Positions 52,460-61,070 are shown, numbered from the stretch's first letter. The stretch is DNA of 64,000 nucleotides from Breoghania sp963678585 (GCA_963678585.2 CAXXGA010000002.1:248001-312000); one strand, 5' to 3'. Notes: a model not told the origin generated them from the sequence alone. A program made the numbers and translations.

Positions 52460-53281
52460 TCAGCCCGGCAGGATCTCGCGCAAGTAAGTTTCAAGGCCCC
52501 GGCTCTGATCCCACTGGCGCGGGTAGCCGAGAGACACTTCCTCGAACCGAGTCCCGTCGCGCCAGTCCGTACGTCGGGTGTGGAGATGGCCGGAAATGAC
52601 GACGCTCGCATTGTAGCGGGTGTGCCAGTCATGCGTATGGCGCGTCCCGCACCAGGGCGTGAAGCGCGGGGCGCGCGGAATGTGGATCAGGTCCGCGCGC
52701 ATCGGGAAATGGTTGATCAGGATGGTCGGCATCCCGTCCGGCAACTCGGCAAGCCGCGCCTCGGTTTCTGCGATCCGTCGCGCGCACCAGGCATCGCGGC
52801 TTCCCCAGGGGGCGGGGTTCAGGAACATCTCGTCGGCGCAGACAGCGCTTCCCTCTTTTGCCCATGCAACCACCGCCTCGCGCTCGATATGGTCGGGGCG
52901 GAAACTGTAATCGTAGAGCAGGAACAGCGGCACGATGGCGTGTTCGCCGCCGGGACCGGTCCAGATCTCGTAAGGATCTTCCGGCGTGAGGACGCCGAAC
53001 TCGCGCGCGATCTCCACCAGTGCGCGATAGCGTTCCTCGCCGACGATGGCCGGCTGGCCCCTTTCTTCCGCAATCGCCCACAGATCGTGATTGCCCGGCA
53101 CCCAGAAGACCTTGGCGAATTTCTGCGTGAGCGCTTCCATGGCACGGCGCATGTGGCCGAATTTCTCGGCAATGTCACCGGCCACGATCAGCCAGTCGTC
53201 GCCGAAATCGGGCAATGCGGCAAGCGCCTCGCGGTTGGCGGGACTGGCCAGATGGAGGTCGCTGATCGCTCTGATTTTCAT
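52460..53281 (-). CDS. Metallophosphoesterase, PptH-like (putative 4'-phosphopantetheinyl hydrolase)
   Basis: A 273-residue calcineurin-like phosphoesterase. The metal motifs are ISDLHL (residue 6 on), VAGDIAE, WVPGNHDLW, INHFPM and SGHLHTRRT. Beyond these, segments such as FLLYDYSFRP, SRDAWCARRI, WCGTRHTHDWHTRYN and RFEEVSLGYPRQW resemble PptH of Mycobacterium tuberculosis, encoded beside PptT, which strips phosphopantetheine from carrier proteins. Here too the gene is next to a PPTase, convergent with a 9-base gap. Family assignment is by eye from remembered sequence; the activity is inferred. Confidence 0.88.
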   Translation of the reverse strand: MKIRAISDLHLASPANREALAALPDFGDDWLIVAGDIAEKFGHMRRAMEALTQKFAKVFWVPGNHDLWAIAEERGQPAIVGEERYRALVEIAREFGVLTPEDPYEIWTGPGGEHAIVPLFLLYDYSFRPDHIEREAVVAWAKEGSAVCADEMFLNPAPWGSRDAWCARRIAETEARLAELPDGMPTILINHFPMRADLIHIPRAPRFTPWCGTRHTHDWHTRYNASVVISGHLHTRRTDWRDGTRFEEVSLGYPRQWDQSRGLETYLREILPG

Positions 53282-53502
53282 GAGGCTGGAGAACGGGGGC
53301 TGGAGAAACTGTGTGGTGGGAGTCGTAAGGCGCTAACTTGCACAATATGGGGCTGCAATCTCAAGAGGCGACTTGAAGCGGGGGAAAACCGACAGATCGA
53401 GCCTCGTTCCTTGACGCTGATCCCTACATGGAAAACACTTCTCGCGACAATTGTGAAAATCCGCCCTGATCCTTTTCGTGCAGGGCGGCGACTGGCTGGA
53501 TT

Positions 53503-54780
53503 TTGCCCATTTGCGGGAGAGAGCCGATTTCAGATTTGAACACAGACATTTCCGGAGGGATCGACTGTTGGTCGGTTCTTTCCGACAGGAATTTCCTTGA
53601 AAACCCCTATCCCGAGTTGCGGCGCCTTCAGGAGAAGGGCCCGGTGCATTTCGATCCGGCGAGCGGCATCTATTTCGTTCTCGGCCACCGCGCCTTTGCC
53701 CGCGTCTCCAAGTCCGCGTCCATGGGCCGCGATACGCGCAACTGGCTGGGCGGCTGGAATTCCGACGACTACCGCGCCCATGATCCCGTCGGCTACAAGC
53801 TCTTCAGCGAGTTCCAGCCCCAGATGATCAATTGCGACGGCGAGGAACACCGCCGTATGCGCAAGGTCTATGAACCGGCCTTCCGCTCGCAGGCCATGTC
53901 GGCCATGGCCCCGTTGATCGAGGAACAGGCCGCCCGCCTGCTCGCCGCCATGCCGGATGACGGCGAGGTTGATTTCATCGAGGCCTTCGCCGCGCCCCTG
54001 CCGCTGCGCGTTTTGTGCGAGCTTTTCGATATTCCCGAAAGCCTCGACGAGACGATATCGCGCTGGAGCGCGTCTCTGATCCGCATCGGCGATATCCTGA
54101 TGACCCCGGAACAGAAGGTGGAGGCTCAAGGCGCGCTTGCCGAGTTCAAGGATTTCCTGCGCGAGCAGATCAGGACACGCGAGAACCGGCGCGAGGACAA
54201 TCTCATGGGGCTTGCCCTTCGTGCTTACAAGGACGGCACGCTGGATGAGGAGGAAACGCTGACGAACCTCGTCTCCATGCTGGTTGCGGGCCATGAGACG
54301 ACCGTCACGCTGATCGGCAACGGCATGTTGCTGCTGTTACGTAACCCGTCCGAGCTTGCCCGTCTTCGTGCCGAGCCCGCCTTGACACGCACGGCGGTAG
54401 AGGAGTTCCTACGCATGGAGCCCGGCGGTAACATGATCCTGCGTGTCGCCCGGGAGGATTTCGAGGTTGAGGGCATGACCATCCCGAAAGGCGCGCCGGT
54501 AATCGGCCTGATCGGCGCAATCAACCGCGATCCGGCCCGGTTCGAACGCGCCGACGAGCTTGATCTCGGACGTCCTGCCAACGCGCAATTCACCTTCGGC
54601 GGCGGCGCGCATGTCTGCATCGGCGCGCCGCTTGCCCGCCTTGAGGCGCAGATCGCCTTTTCCCGGCTTTTGGAAAAATACCCCCAAATAGAGCTGGCCG
54701 GGACGCCGGAATGGAGACTTGATCGAATGAATGCCCGCGGCCTCGGCCATCTGCCCATCCATGTGAGGAAAGCTGCGTGA
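53503..54780 (+). CDS. Cytochrome P450 (fourth of four)
   Basis: A 425-residue P450. GIDCWSVLSDRNFLENPYPE is the shared N-terminal motif, the I-helix is the canonical LVAGHETTVTLIGNG, ExxR is in EEFLRMEPGG and the heme Cys in FGGGAHVCIGAPLARL. Only TTG codons are available as starts (53503 or 53536); neither has a strong ribosome site, so the N-terminus is uncertain by about 11 residues. Its stop overlaps the GTG start of the HMG-CoA synthase gene (GTGA), tying this P450 to the beta-branching operon. Confidence 0.92.
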   Translation: MPICGREPISDLNTDISGGIDCWSVLSDRNFLENPYPELRRLQEKGPVHFDPASGIYFVLGHRAFARVSKSASMGRDTRNWLGGWNSDDYRAHDPVGYKLFSEFQPQMINCDGEEHRRMRKVYEPAFRSQAMSAMAPLIEEQAARLLAAMPDDGEVDFIEAFAAPLPLRVLCELFDIPESLDETISRWSASLIRIGDILMTPEQKVEAQGALAEFKDFLREQIRTRENRREDNLMGLALRAYKDGTLDEEETLTNLVSMLVAGHETTVTLIGNGMLLLLRNPSELARLRAEPALTRTAVEEFLRMEPGGNMILRVAREDFEVEGMTIPKGAPVIGLIGAINRDPARFERADELDLGRPANAQFTFGGGAHVCIGAPLARLEAQIAFSRLLEKYPQIELAGTPEWRLDRMNARGLGHLPIHVRKAA

Positions 54781-56033
54781 GAGGACCTGTTGGTATCGAG
54801 GCCATGAATGTCTTTGGCGGCATGGCCTATCTCGATGTGCGTGAACTGTGCGACCACCGCGGCCTCGACATGCCGCGTTTCGAAAATCTGCTCATGCAGG
54901 AAAAGACCGTCGCGCTTCCCTATGAGGACCCGGTTACCTTCGCGGTCAATGCCGCAAAGCCCGTCGTCGATGCCCTCAGCGCGGAGGAACGCGCGCGCAT
55001 CGAAATGGTGATTACCTGCACCGAATCCGGCATCGATTTCGGCAAGTCGCTCTCCACGTTCCTGCATCGCTATCTGGAACTGCCGTCCAACTGCCGCCTC
55101 TTCGAGATCAAGCAGGCCTGCTATTCGGGCACGGCCGGATTGCAGATGGCGGTGAATTTCGTGCTCTCGCAAACCTCGCCCGGCGCCAAGGCGCTGGTGG
55201 TGACGACCGACATTTCCCGCTTTGCGCTGGCCGACGCCGCCGCCGTGCAGGAATGGGCCTATTCCGAGCCCAGTTCCGGCGCAGGCGCAGCCGCGATGCT
55301 CGTCTCCGACACGCCGCATGTTCTGGCGCTCGATGCGGGCGCTTACGGCAACCATGCCTTTGAGGTGATGGACACCTGCCGCCCGGGCCCGGACACGGAA
55401 GCGGGCGATGCGGACCTGTCGCTGATGGCCTATCTCGATTGCGTTGCCGGTGCTTACGAGGATTATGCGCGCCGCGTGGAGGGCGCGGATTTCAGGGAAA
55501 CCTTCTCGCAGCTCTGCTTCCACACGCCCTTTGGTGGCATGGTGAAGGGCGCGCATCGCCACCTGATGCGCAAGCTCTACAAGGCCAAGCCCGCCGAGAT
55601 CGCGGAGGATTTCGAGACCCGCCTCGGGCCGAGCCTCGCCTACGGAAAACGGGTCGGCAACACGGCGGGCGGCTCGGTTTTCGTGGCACTTGCAGGCACC
55701 ATCGACACGGTGGATCTTTCCGAGCCCCGGCGCATCGGCCTCTTCTCCTATGGCTCCGGCTGCTGCTCGGAATTCTATAGCGGCGTGATTTCGCCGGACG
55801 GCAAGGCCCGGCTTCAGGGTATGGGGATTTCAAAGGCGCTGGATGAGCGCTATCGCTTATCCATCGCCGAATATGAAAAGCTTCTCACCGGCGAGGCCGT
55901 GGTGCGGTTCGGCACGAAGAACGCGGAACTCGATCGCCAGATCATTCCCGGTGCATGGCCGTCTGAGGGCAAGGGAGATCGCCTTGTCCTCGACAGCGTG
56001 GTCGATTACCACCGCAATTACAGCTGGATCTGA
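54777..56033 (+). CDS. HMG-CoA synthase-like enzyme for polyketide beta-branching
   Basis: A 418-residue thiolase-fold protein. The nucleophile Cys-115 is in EIKQACYSGTAGLQ, the Glu in TCTESGIDFGKS and the His in LCFHTPFGGMVKGAHRH, as in PksG/CurD/MupH. These enzymes add an acetyl group from a donor ACP to the beta-keto carbon of an ACP-bound polyketide. The following genes (ACP, Ser-type ketosynthase, ECH1) are the normal partners, which separates it from mevalonate-pathway HMG-CoA synthase. GTG start overlaps the P450 stop. Confidence 0.94.
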   Translation: MRGPVGIEAMNVFGGMAYLDVRELCDHRGLDMPRFENLLMQEKTVALPYEDPVTFAVNAAKPVVDALSAEERARIEMVITCTESGIDFGKSLSTFLHRYLELPSNCRLFEIKQACYSGTAGLQMAVNFVLSQTSPGAKALVVTTDISRFALADAAAVQEWAYSEPSSGAGAAAMLVSDTPHVLALDAGAYGNHAFEVMDTCRPGPDTEAGDADLSLMAYLDCVAGAYEDYARRVEGADFRETFSQLCFHTPFGGMVKGAHRHLMRKLYKAKPAEIAEDFETRLGPSLAYGKRVGNTAGGSVFVALAGTIDTVDLSEPRRIGLFSYGSGCCSEFYSGVISPDGKARLQGMGISKALDERYRLSIAEYEKLLTGEAVVRFGTKNAELDRQIIPGAWPSEGKGDRLVLDSVVDYHRNYSWI

Positions 56034-56051
56034 TTTCAGGGGAATTCGACG

Positions 56052-56297
56052 TTGGACAGCACTCAGATTGCCGAGATGATCATCGCGGAAATCCGCGAAA
56101 CCGTGCCGGAACTGGCAGGCGAGCCGATGACGGCAGCGGACTCCATGGCCGAGCTTGGCGTCGATTCCATCGAGCGCAGCGAGATCATTCTCGCCACCAT
56201 GGAAAAGCTGAACCTGAAAATTCCGATGGTCCAGCTCCACGGGCCGAAGAACATCGGCGAACTGGCCGACCTGCTTCTCTCCAAACGCGTCGGCTGA
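56052..56297 (+). CDS. Acyl carrier protein (donor ACP of the beta-branching cassette)
   Basis: An 81-residue carrier protein with Ser-39 in LGVDSIERSEI as the phosphopantetheine site. TTG at 56052 is the start, with AGGGGA 8 bases upstream. It lies between the HMG-CoA synthase and the decarboxylating ketosynthase, the position of AcpK-like donor ACPs that carry the acetyl unit made from malonyl-ACP. Isoleucine after Ser instead of Leu is common in this subgroup. Confidence 0.93.
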   Translation: MDSTQIAEMIIAEIRETVPELAGEPMTAADSMAELGVDSIERSEIILATMEKLNLKIPMVQLHGPKNIGELADLLLSKRVG

Positions 56298-56301
56298 AGC
56301 C

Positions 56302-57549
56302 ATGACCTACCCCGTCGTCAGTCCCGTCGCCGTCACCGGAATGGGGGTTGCCTGCGGGCTGGGCTACGGCAAGGCGGCCTTCGTGAAAGGGCTTTTCGAG
56401 GCTCCGAATGTCTTCGGCGAACTGAAGCGTGAAGGCCGCGAGGGACTGGAGGACGAAACACCCTTCATCGGCGTGGAACTCCCCGATGAGCCGGAAACCC
56501 TGCCGCCGCGCCTTGCCCGCACGACCACCTTTCCCGCCCGCGTGGCCTTGAGGGTGCTTGAGGAAGCCTGGGGCGATGCGGGGCTTGAGGATGTCGATCC
56601 CGAGCGCATCGGCCTTGTGGTCGGCGGCACCAACCTGATGTCGCGCGAACAGGCTCTGGCGGCTTCCCGCTATGCCGACCGTCTCGCCTATGTCCCGCCG
56701 CGCCACGGGCACATGTTTCTCGACACCGATATTGCCGGGCTAAGCGCTGCAAACCTTCCCATACGCGGCTTCACGCTGACGGTTGGCGCGGCGTCCGCCA
56801 GCGGGTCGGTGGCGGTCATCGAGGCCATGCGCGCGATCCGCTGCGGCGATATAGATATCTGCATTGCACTCGGCGCCTTGCAGGATCTTTCCGGTTACGA
56901 CCTCCACGCCATGCGCTCGCTGGGCGCGATGGGATCGGAGCGCTTCGCGCTCGATCCGGGCCGCGCCTGCCGCCCGATGGACGCCGACCACGACGGCTTC
57001 ATCTACGGCGAGGCTTGCGCAGCCCTCGTCCTCACCCGCGAGAATTTCGCCGCTTCGAACAAGATTTACGGCCATCTTCTGGGCGCAGGCCATGTGGCTG
57101 ACGGATCGCGCGGGCCCGAGCCCAGCACGCAAGGCCAGCAACGCGCCGCAGAACTTGCGCTGGACGAGGCGGATCTGACGGCCGCCGATATCGATTACGT
57201 CAACGGGCACGCCACCTCGACGCCCGCGGGCGATGAGGCGGAGCTTGAAACCTACCGCGCGCTCGGGCTCACCCACGCGCACATCAACGCCACCAAATCC
57301 ATCATCGGCCACGGGCTGAGTGCGGCGGGAACAATCGAGATCGCGGCTGTGCTGGCCCAGATCGCGGAAGGCCGCCTTCATCCGACACGGAACCTTGAGG
57401 CCCCGCTTGATGCTGGCTTTGGCTGGGTCGGGCCGCAAGCCGTGCCGCATCGCATCCGCCACGCGCTGAAATTCTCCTTCGGCTTCGGCGGTATCGACAC
57501 CGCGCTGGTGATCGCCGCGCCCGAAGACGGGGAGGGGCGCAAGCCATGA
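56302..57549 (+). CDS. Decarboxylating ketosynthase (KS with Ser for Cys, PksF type)
   Basis: A 415-residue FabF-fold protein. At the nucleophile site the sequence is TVGAASASGSVAVIEA: Ser-165 stands where FabF has Cys in TACTSG. The two His motifs survive in altered form (VNGHATSTPAGDEAE and NATKSIIGHGLSAAG). Cys-to-Ser ketosynthases in beta-branching cassettes do not condense; they decarboxylate malonyl-ACP to acetyl-ACP, the donor for the HMG-CoA synthase. Located 4 bases after the ACP gene. Confidence 0.94.
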   Translation: MTYPVVSPVAVTGMGVACGLGYGKAAFVKGLFEAPNVFGELKREGREGLEDETPFIGVELPDEPETLPPRLARTTTFPARVALRVLEEAWGDAGLEDVDPERIGLVVGGTNLMSREQALAASRYADRLAYVPPRHGHMFLDTDIAGLSAANLPIRGFTLTVGAASASGSVAVIEAMRAIRCGDIDICIALGALQDLSGYDLHAMRSLGAMGSERFALDPGRACRPMDADHDGFIYGEACAALVLTRENFAASNKIYGHLLGAGHVADGSRGPEPSTQGQQRAAELALDEADLTAADIDYVNGHATSTPAGDEAELETYRALGLTHAHINATKSIIGHGLSAAGTIEIAAVLAQIAEGRLHPTRNLEAPLDAGFGWVGPQAVPHRIRHALKFSFGFGGIDTALVIAAPEDGEGRKP

Positions 57550-58316
57550 GTTATGAAACCCTCAAGGTGACGTGGACCGACGGCCTCTGCCGCATCGCGC
57601 TTCACCGGCCCGAAGTCGGAAACGCCATCAACACGGCGATGGTTGAGGAACTCAGGCTTGTTCTCGAAGCTTGCGAGGCGCAGCCGGGGGAGGGCGAAAA
57701 GCCCGTGTCCCTCGTGGTGATCGAGGGCGGCGCGGAGGTTTTCTGCGCGGGCGGCGATTTTGAGGCGGTTGCGGAAAACGGGTCTGCGGGCGATCCCGGC
57801 CCGCTCTACGATATCTGGCTGAAGCTGGCCGAGGGGCCTTTCGTCTCGGTCTGTCTCGTGAAGGGCCGGGTCAATGCAGGCGGGGTCGGCTTTGTCGCCG
57901 CCTGTGATGTGGTGATTGCGGAAAGGGAAGCGACATTCGCGCTTTCGGAGCTTCTCTTCGGGCTTTTTCCGGCCTGTGTCCTGCCGTTCCTCATCCGCCG
58001 CACCGGCCGCCAGCGCGCCCGTTACATGACGCTGATGACGAAGCCGGTTTCGTCCTCCGATGCGCTTGCCAGCGGGCTTGTCGATGTCATGGCGGAAAAC
58101 GGCGAGGCGGCGCTGCGCCAGCATCTTGCGCGCCTGCGGCACCTGCAAAAGCCTGCGATTGCCCGCTACAAGGCTTATATGGCGGGCTGTTCCGGCGACC
58201 CGGTGAAGGACCGCGACCGTGCGCTTGAGGCGAACCGGGAGATTTTCTCCGATCCCAAGGTGCTGGCCGATATTCGCCGCTATGTGAGTGAGCTTGCTTT
58301 CCCCTGGGAGGACTAG
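57546..58316 (+). CDS. Enoyl-CoA hydratase-like dehydratase ECH1 of beta-branching (PksH type)
   Basis: A 256-residue crotonase-fold protein. AEVFCAGGDFEAV and LVKGRVNAGGVGFVAACDVV form the active-site loops, and TFALSELLFGLFPACVLPFL is characteristic of the ECH1 (PksH/CurE) group, as is the ending near AFPWED. ECH1 dehydrates the HMG-type intermediate on the ACP. The second crotonase (ECH2, decarboxylase) that normally follows is not found in the window. Its ATG overlaps the ketosynthase stop. Confidence 0.92.
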   Translation: MSYETLKVTWTDGLCRIALHRPEVGNAINTAMVEELRLVLEACEAQPGEGEKPVSLVVIEGGAEVFCAGGDFEAVAENGSAGDPGPLYDIWLKLAEGPFVSVCLVKGRVNAGGVGFVAACDVVIAEREATFALSELLFGLFPACVLPFLIRRTGRQRARYMTLMTKPVSSSDALASGLVDVMAENGEAALRQHLARLRHLQKPAIARYKAYMAGCSGDPVKDRDRALEANREIFSDPKVLADIRRYVSELAFPWED

Positions 58317-58348
58317 GCGCGGGCTTTTGTTATCGATTTTGAGTGTGT

Positions 58349-58367
58349 GGCCGATCCTTCGAGACGC
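58349..58367. repeat. Half copy of the intergenic palindromic element
   Basis: GGCCGATCCTTCGAGACGC repeats the outer arm of the inverted repeat at 10545-10558 with flanking bases. It lies in the 54-base gap between the convergent ECH1 and amidotransferase genes, almost touching the latter's stop codon. No matching second arm follows, so it is a truncated copy. Confidence 0.65.
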
Positions 58368-58370
58368 GCC

Positions 58371-60335
58371 CTACGCCAGCGCCCCTTCCGTCAGATCCAC
58401 GACCTTTTCAACCCGCGGCAGCTTCGCCTCCGGCAGGGCCTCGCGGCGCACGAAGCTGCGATTGAGCAGGCAGATGGACAGCAGATACAGGAACGTCTGG
58501 TTTTCCTTGGTGCTGATCTCGCCGGCCGGTTTGCTCAACACCTTGTTGGCGAGCTTTTGCGCGAATTTCGCGTTCAGGAACGGGATCGCGCCAAGCTCCG
58601 CCTCGCTCAACACCAGATCGAGATAATCCGGCCGCTTCGCGGCAAAGGCCGCCGCATCGGGCGCGCGATAGGGGAACTTGCGCTTGTCGACGATCCGCTC
58701 CGGCAGGCGGTCGCGGAAGGCCTCGCGCAAGAGCCGCTTTTCGACGAAGCCGTCATCGAATTTCAGATTGACCGACGTCGCCAGCGCAAACACGTCCGGG
58801 TCGAGGAACGGGCAGCGGTTTTCAACCCCGTGCGCAAGGCTCATGCGCTCACCCTGCGTGGAAAGCAGGTAGCCGGGAAGGAGCGTCTTGTACTCAAGCC
58901 ACTGCGCCTTCTCCACCGCGGAAAACCCGGCATAACCTTCGGTTGAGGCGACAAGCGCGGATATCGCCTCGAAAGGCTCGCCCGCTTCCTTCAGGAGACG
59001 CGTCGAAAAACGTCCGTTCTGGAACCTCAGTTCATGGGAGAAGAGCCCCGGCATCTTCTCGACCGAGAACTGGTGATAGAGCCCCGTCACCGCCGCGATG
59101 TCGTCCGGTCCGTAATGGGCAAGATGCGGGTAGAGCGTTTCGATGCGCGCCCGGCGCACATCCTCGGGAAGCTCGTTCCACGCCTCGCGCAGCAATGTCT
59201 CCTTGAAGAGATCGTAGCCGAGAAAGGCCTCGTCCGCCCCTTCGCCGCTCAGGATGACCTTGATGCCCTCGTCCTGCGTGCGCTGGGATAGAATGAACAT
59301 CGGCACGAAGGCGCTGCGGAAGGCAGGCACCTCCGCATGGAAGACCGCATCCGGCGTCTTTTCCGCAATATCGGCGTGGGTGATGTGCTGGGCGTGGTGG
59401 CGCGTGCCCAGATGCTGCGAGACGAGCCGCTGATCTGCGGATTCGTCGAATTCCGCATCCTCGAATTCGACCGAGAAGGTGGAAAGCGGCTTGGTCGCGA
59501 AGTCCTTGGCGAGCCGCGCGACGATGGCTGAATCAACCCCGCCGCTCAGGTAGACGCCCACCTCCACGTCGCTTCGAAGGCGAAGCTCCACGGCGCGGGT
59601 CAGCCGCTCGCGGATGGCCTCCAGGGCATCCCCCTCGCTGGCCACCTCAGGGCCTTCATCGAAGCGCAGTTGCGAATAGGTGCGGGTGGTCAGTTCGCCA
59701 TCGCGAAGCCTGAGCCACCGGCCCATCGGCAGGCTTTCGATGTTCGCGAATCCGGTCTGGTCCGGCAGGGGCGTCCATTGACCGAGAATGGAGGAAAGCT
59801 GGGCCGGATCCTGCTCGAATTCGAAGCCCGGAACCGCCAGAAACGCCTTCATTTCAGAGGCAAAGAGCAGGCGCTCGCCCTGGCGTGCATAAAACATCGG
59901 GCGCTTTCCGAAACGGTCGCGGGCGAGAAACACGTCGCCCGTTTGCCGGTCATAGAGCGCGAAGGCGAAGCCGCCGTTGAAGCGCGTCAGGCAGTCCGGA
60001 CCCCAGGCAGCCCATGCCTTGAGCACCACTTCCGTGTCGCAATGGGTGGTGAACCGGCAGCCCAGTTCTTCCAATTCGCGCTGCAATTCCAGGTAGTTGT
60101 AGATCTCGCCATTATAGCAGACCCAGTAACGCCCGCTTTCGTCGCCGAAGGGCTGCGCGCCCGCATTCGGATCGAGGATCGCCAGCCGCACGGTGCCCAT
60201 GGCGAAGCCGTCATCGACCACATAGCCCGCCCCGTCCGGCCCGCGATGGCCGATGCGCGCGAGCATCTGCTCGATCCGGCCGCTCAACGCTCCGGCAGGT
60301 TGGGTGGGGTCGACGATCCCTGCGATACCGCACAT
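58371..60335 (-). CDS. Asparagine-synthetase-like amidotransferase (AsnB family)
   Basis: A 654-residue two-domain enzyme. Cys-2 of MCGIAGIVD starts the class II glutaminase domain (about 1-200), with HRGPDGAG and YNGEIYNYLEL. The ATP-pyrophosphatase domain has VGVYLSGGVDSAIVARLAKD near residues 258-277 and VILSGEGADEAFLGYDLF. In glutarimide polyketide clusters such proteins amidate malonyl-ACP. The adjacent ACP gene and the surrounding PKS accessory genes favour that role over ordinary asparagine synthesis. Transcribed with the ACP, 24 bases apart. Confidence 0.9.
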   Translation of the reverse strand: MCGIAGIVDPTQPAGALSGRIEQMLARIGHRGPDGAGYVVDDGFAMGTVRLAILDPNAGAQPFGDESGRYWVCYNGEIYNYLELQRELEELGCRFTTHCDTEVVLKAWAAWGPDCLTRFNGGFAFALYDRQTGDVFLARDRFGKRPMFYARQGERLLFASEMKAFLAVPGFEFEQDPAQLSSILGQWTPLPDQTGFANIESLPMGRWLRLRDGELTTRTYSQLRFDEGPEVASEGDALEAIRERLTRAVELRLRSDVEVGVYLSGGVDSAIVARLAKDFATKPLSTFSVEFEDAEFDESADQRLVSQHLGTRHHAQHITHADIAEKTPDAVFHAEVPAFRSAFVPMFILSQRTQDEGIKVILSGEGADEAFLGYDLFKETLLREAWNELPEDVRRARIETLYPHLAHYGPDDIAAVTGLYHQFSVEKMPGLFSHELRFQNGRFSTRLLKEAGEPFEAISALVASTEGYAGFSAVEKAQWLEYKTLLPGYLLSTQGERMSLAHGVENRCPFLDPDVFALATSVNLKFDDGFVEKRLLREAFRDRLPERIVDKRKFPYRAPDAAAFAAKRPDYLDLVLSEAELGAIPFLNAKFAQKLANKVLSKPAGEISTKENQTFLYLLSICLLNRSFVRREALPEAKLPRVEKVVDLTEGALA

Positions 60336-60359
60336 ATGGCTTCTACCTGTTCAGGGTTC

Positions 60360-60605
60360 TCAACCGGTCCGCGCCGCCACTTTCTGCTCAACCGCCAACT
60401 CGATCTGGGCGAGGCTGACCATCACGCCGCCGGTGATTTCCTGCTCGGTGAACTTGATGTCGAATTCCTTCTCCAGAAAGCGGATCAGCTGGATGTATCC
60501 GAAGGAATCCATCACCCCTTCCTTGAACAGATCGGATGTTTCGGGAAAACTTTCATCGAACTCGATCAGGAATTGTTCTTCAATAAATTCACGAATTTTA
60601 TCCAT
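60360..60605 (-). CDS. Acyl carrier protein paired with the amidotransferase
   Basis: An 81-residue ACP. Ser-34 in KEGVMDSFGYIQLIRFLEKE is the phosphopantetheine site. The acidic helix II and FDIKFTEQEI are typical of discrete ACPs. The start at 60605 (MDKIREFIEEQF) gives a normal ACP length; a GTG at 60650 would add 15 residues. Gene order ACP then amidotransferase suggests the ACP carries the malonyl group that is amidated. Confidence 0.9.
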   Translation of the reverse strand: MDKIREFIEEQFLIEFDESFPETSDLFKEGVMDSFGYIQLIRFLEKEFDIKFTEQEITGGVMVSLAQIELAVEQKVAARTG

Positions 60606-60650
60606 GGCGCGCGAATGCCCTGCGAATGCTGCAAGAAGCGGTTCTGTCAC

Positions 60651-61070
60651 GATACCCGGTTGATTTTGTATCGGGTTCGCAATCGATCCGGTCTTCGGTC
60701 ACGTTAGCCAATCGTGCGGGGGAGCAACAGTCCTCGATCCGGGTTATTTCAAAGATTGCACGAAAAACGTTCTGGAAAAGCGGTCGCGAATGACGTTACG
60801 TCTGGTTTGCTAGGTTTTCCACGTCTGCGAACGTTAACCATAGATATTTTTGTCAAGCATTACTGCAATATAATGTGCAGACACGGGCGCATATGGTTGC
60901 GTGCGTCTTGTCCGCCGCATAGCATTGAAGTCTCATCCGAAACGGGCGGCCAGCCGGAACGCCGCCCGGGAGTATGGCCCGTCCGCAAACGCTGACTGTC
61001 TCGGCCAAGCGGCGGTAGGAACACGTATTTCCGGTTGCGAGGCGGATTTGTCGGCAATGGCGGGGTGTGT
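60651..61070. promoter_or_regulatory. AT-rich divergent promoter region
   Basis: These 420 bases separate the ACP/amidotransferase unit (minus) from the ABC transporter genes (plus). Around 60830-60900 the sequence is markedly AT-rich for this window and includes TATAAT at 60869-60874 with TTGTCA at 60850-60855, though only 13 bases apart. A promoter pair is likely, but exact elements are not resolved. No gene is supported. Confidence 0.45.

Noticed and set aside
60850..60874. TTGTCA and TATAAT as a sigma-70 promoter
   Set aside because: The spacer is only 13 bases, too short for a standard promoter; the hexamers may belong to separate promoters. Kept only as part of the general promoter region.
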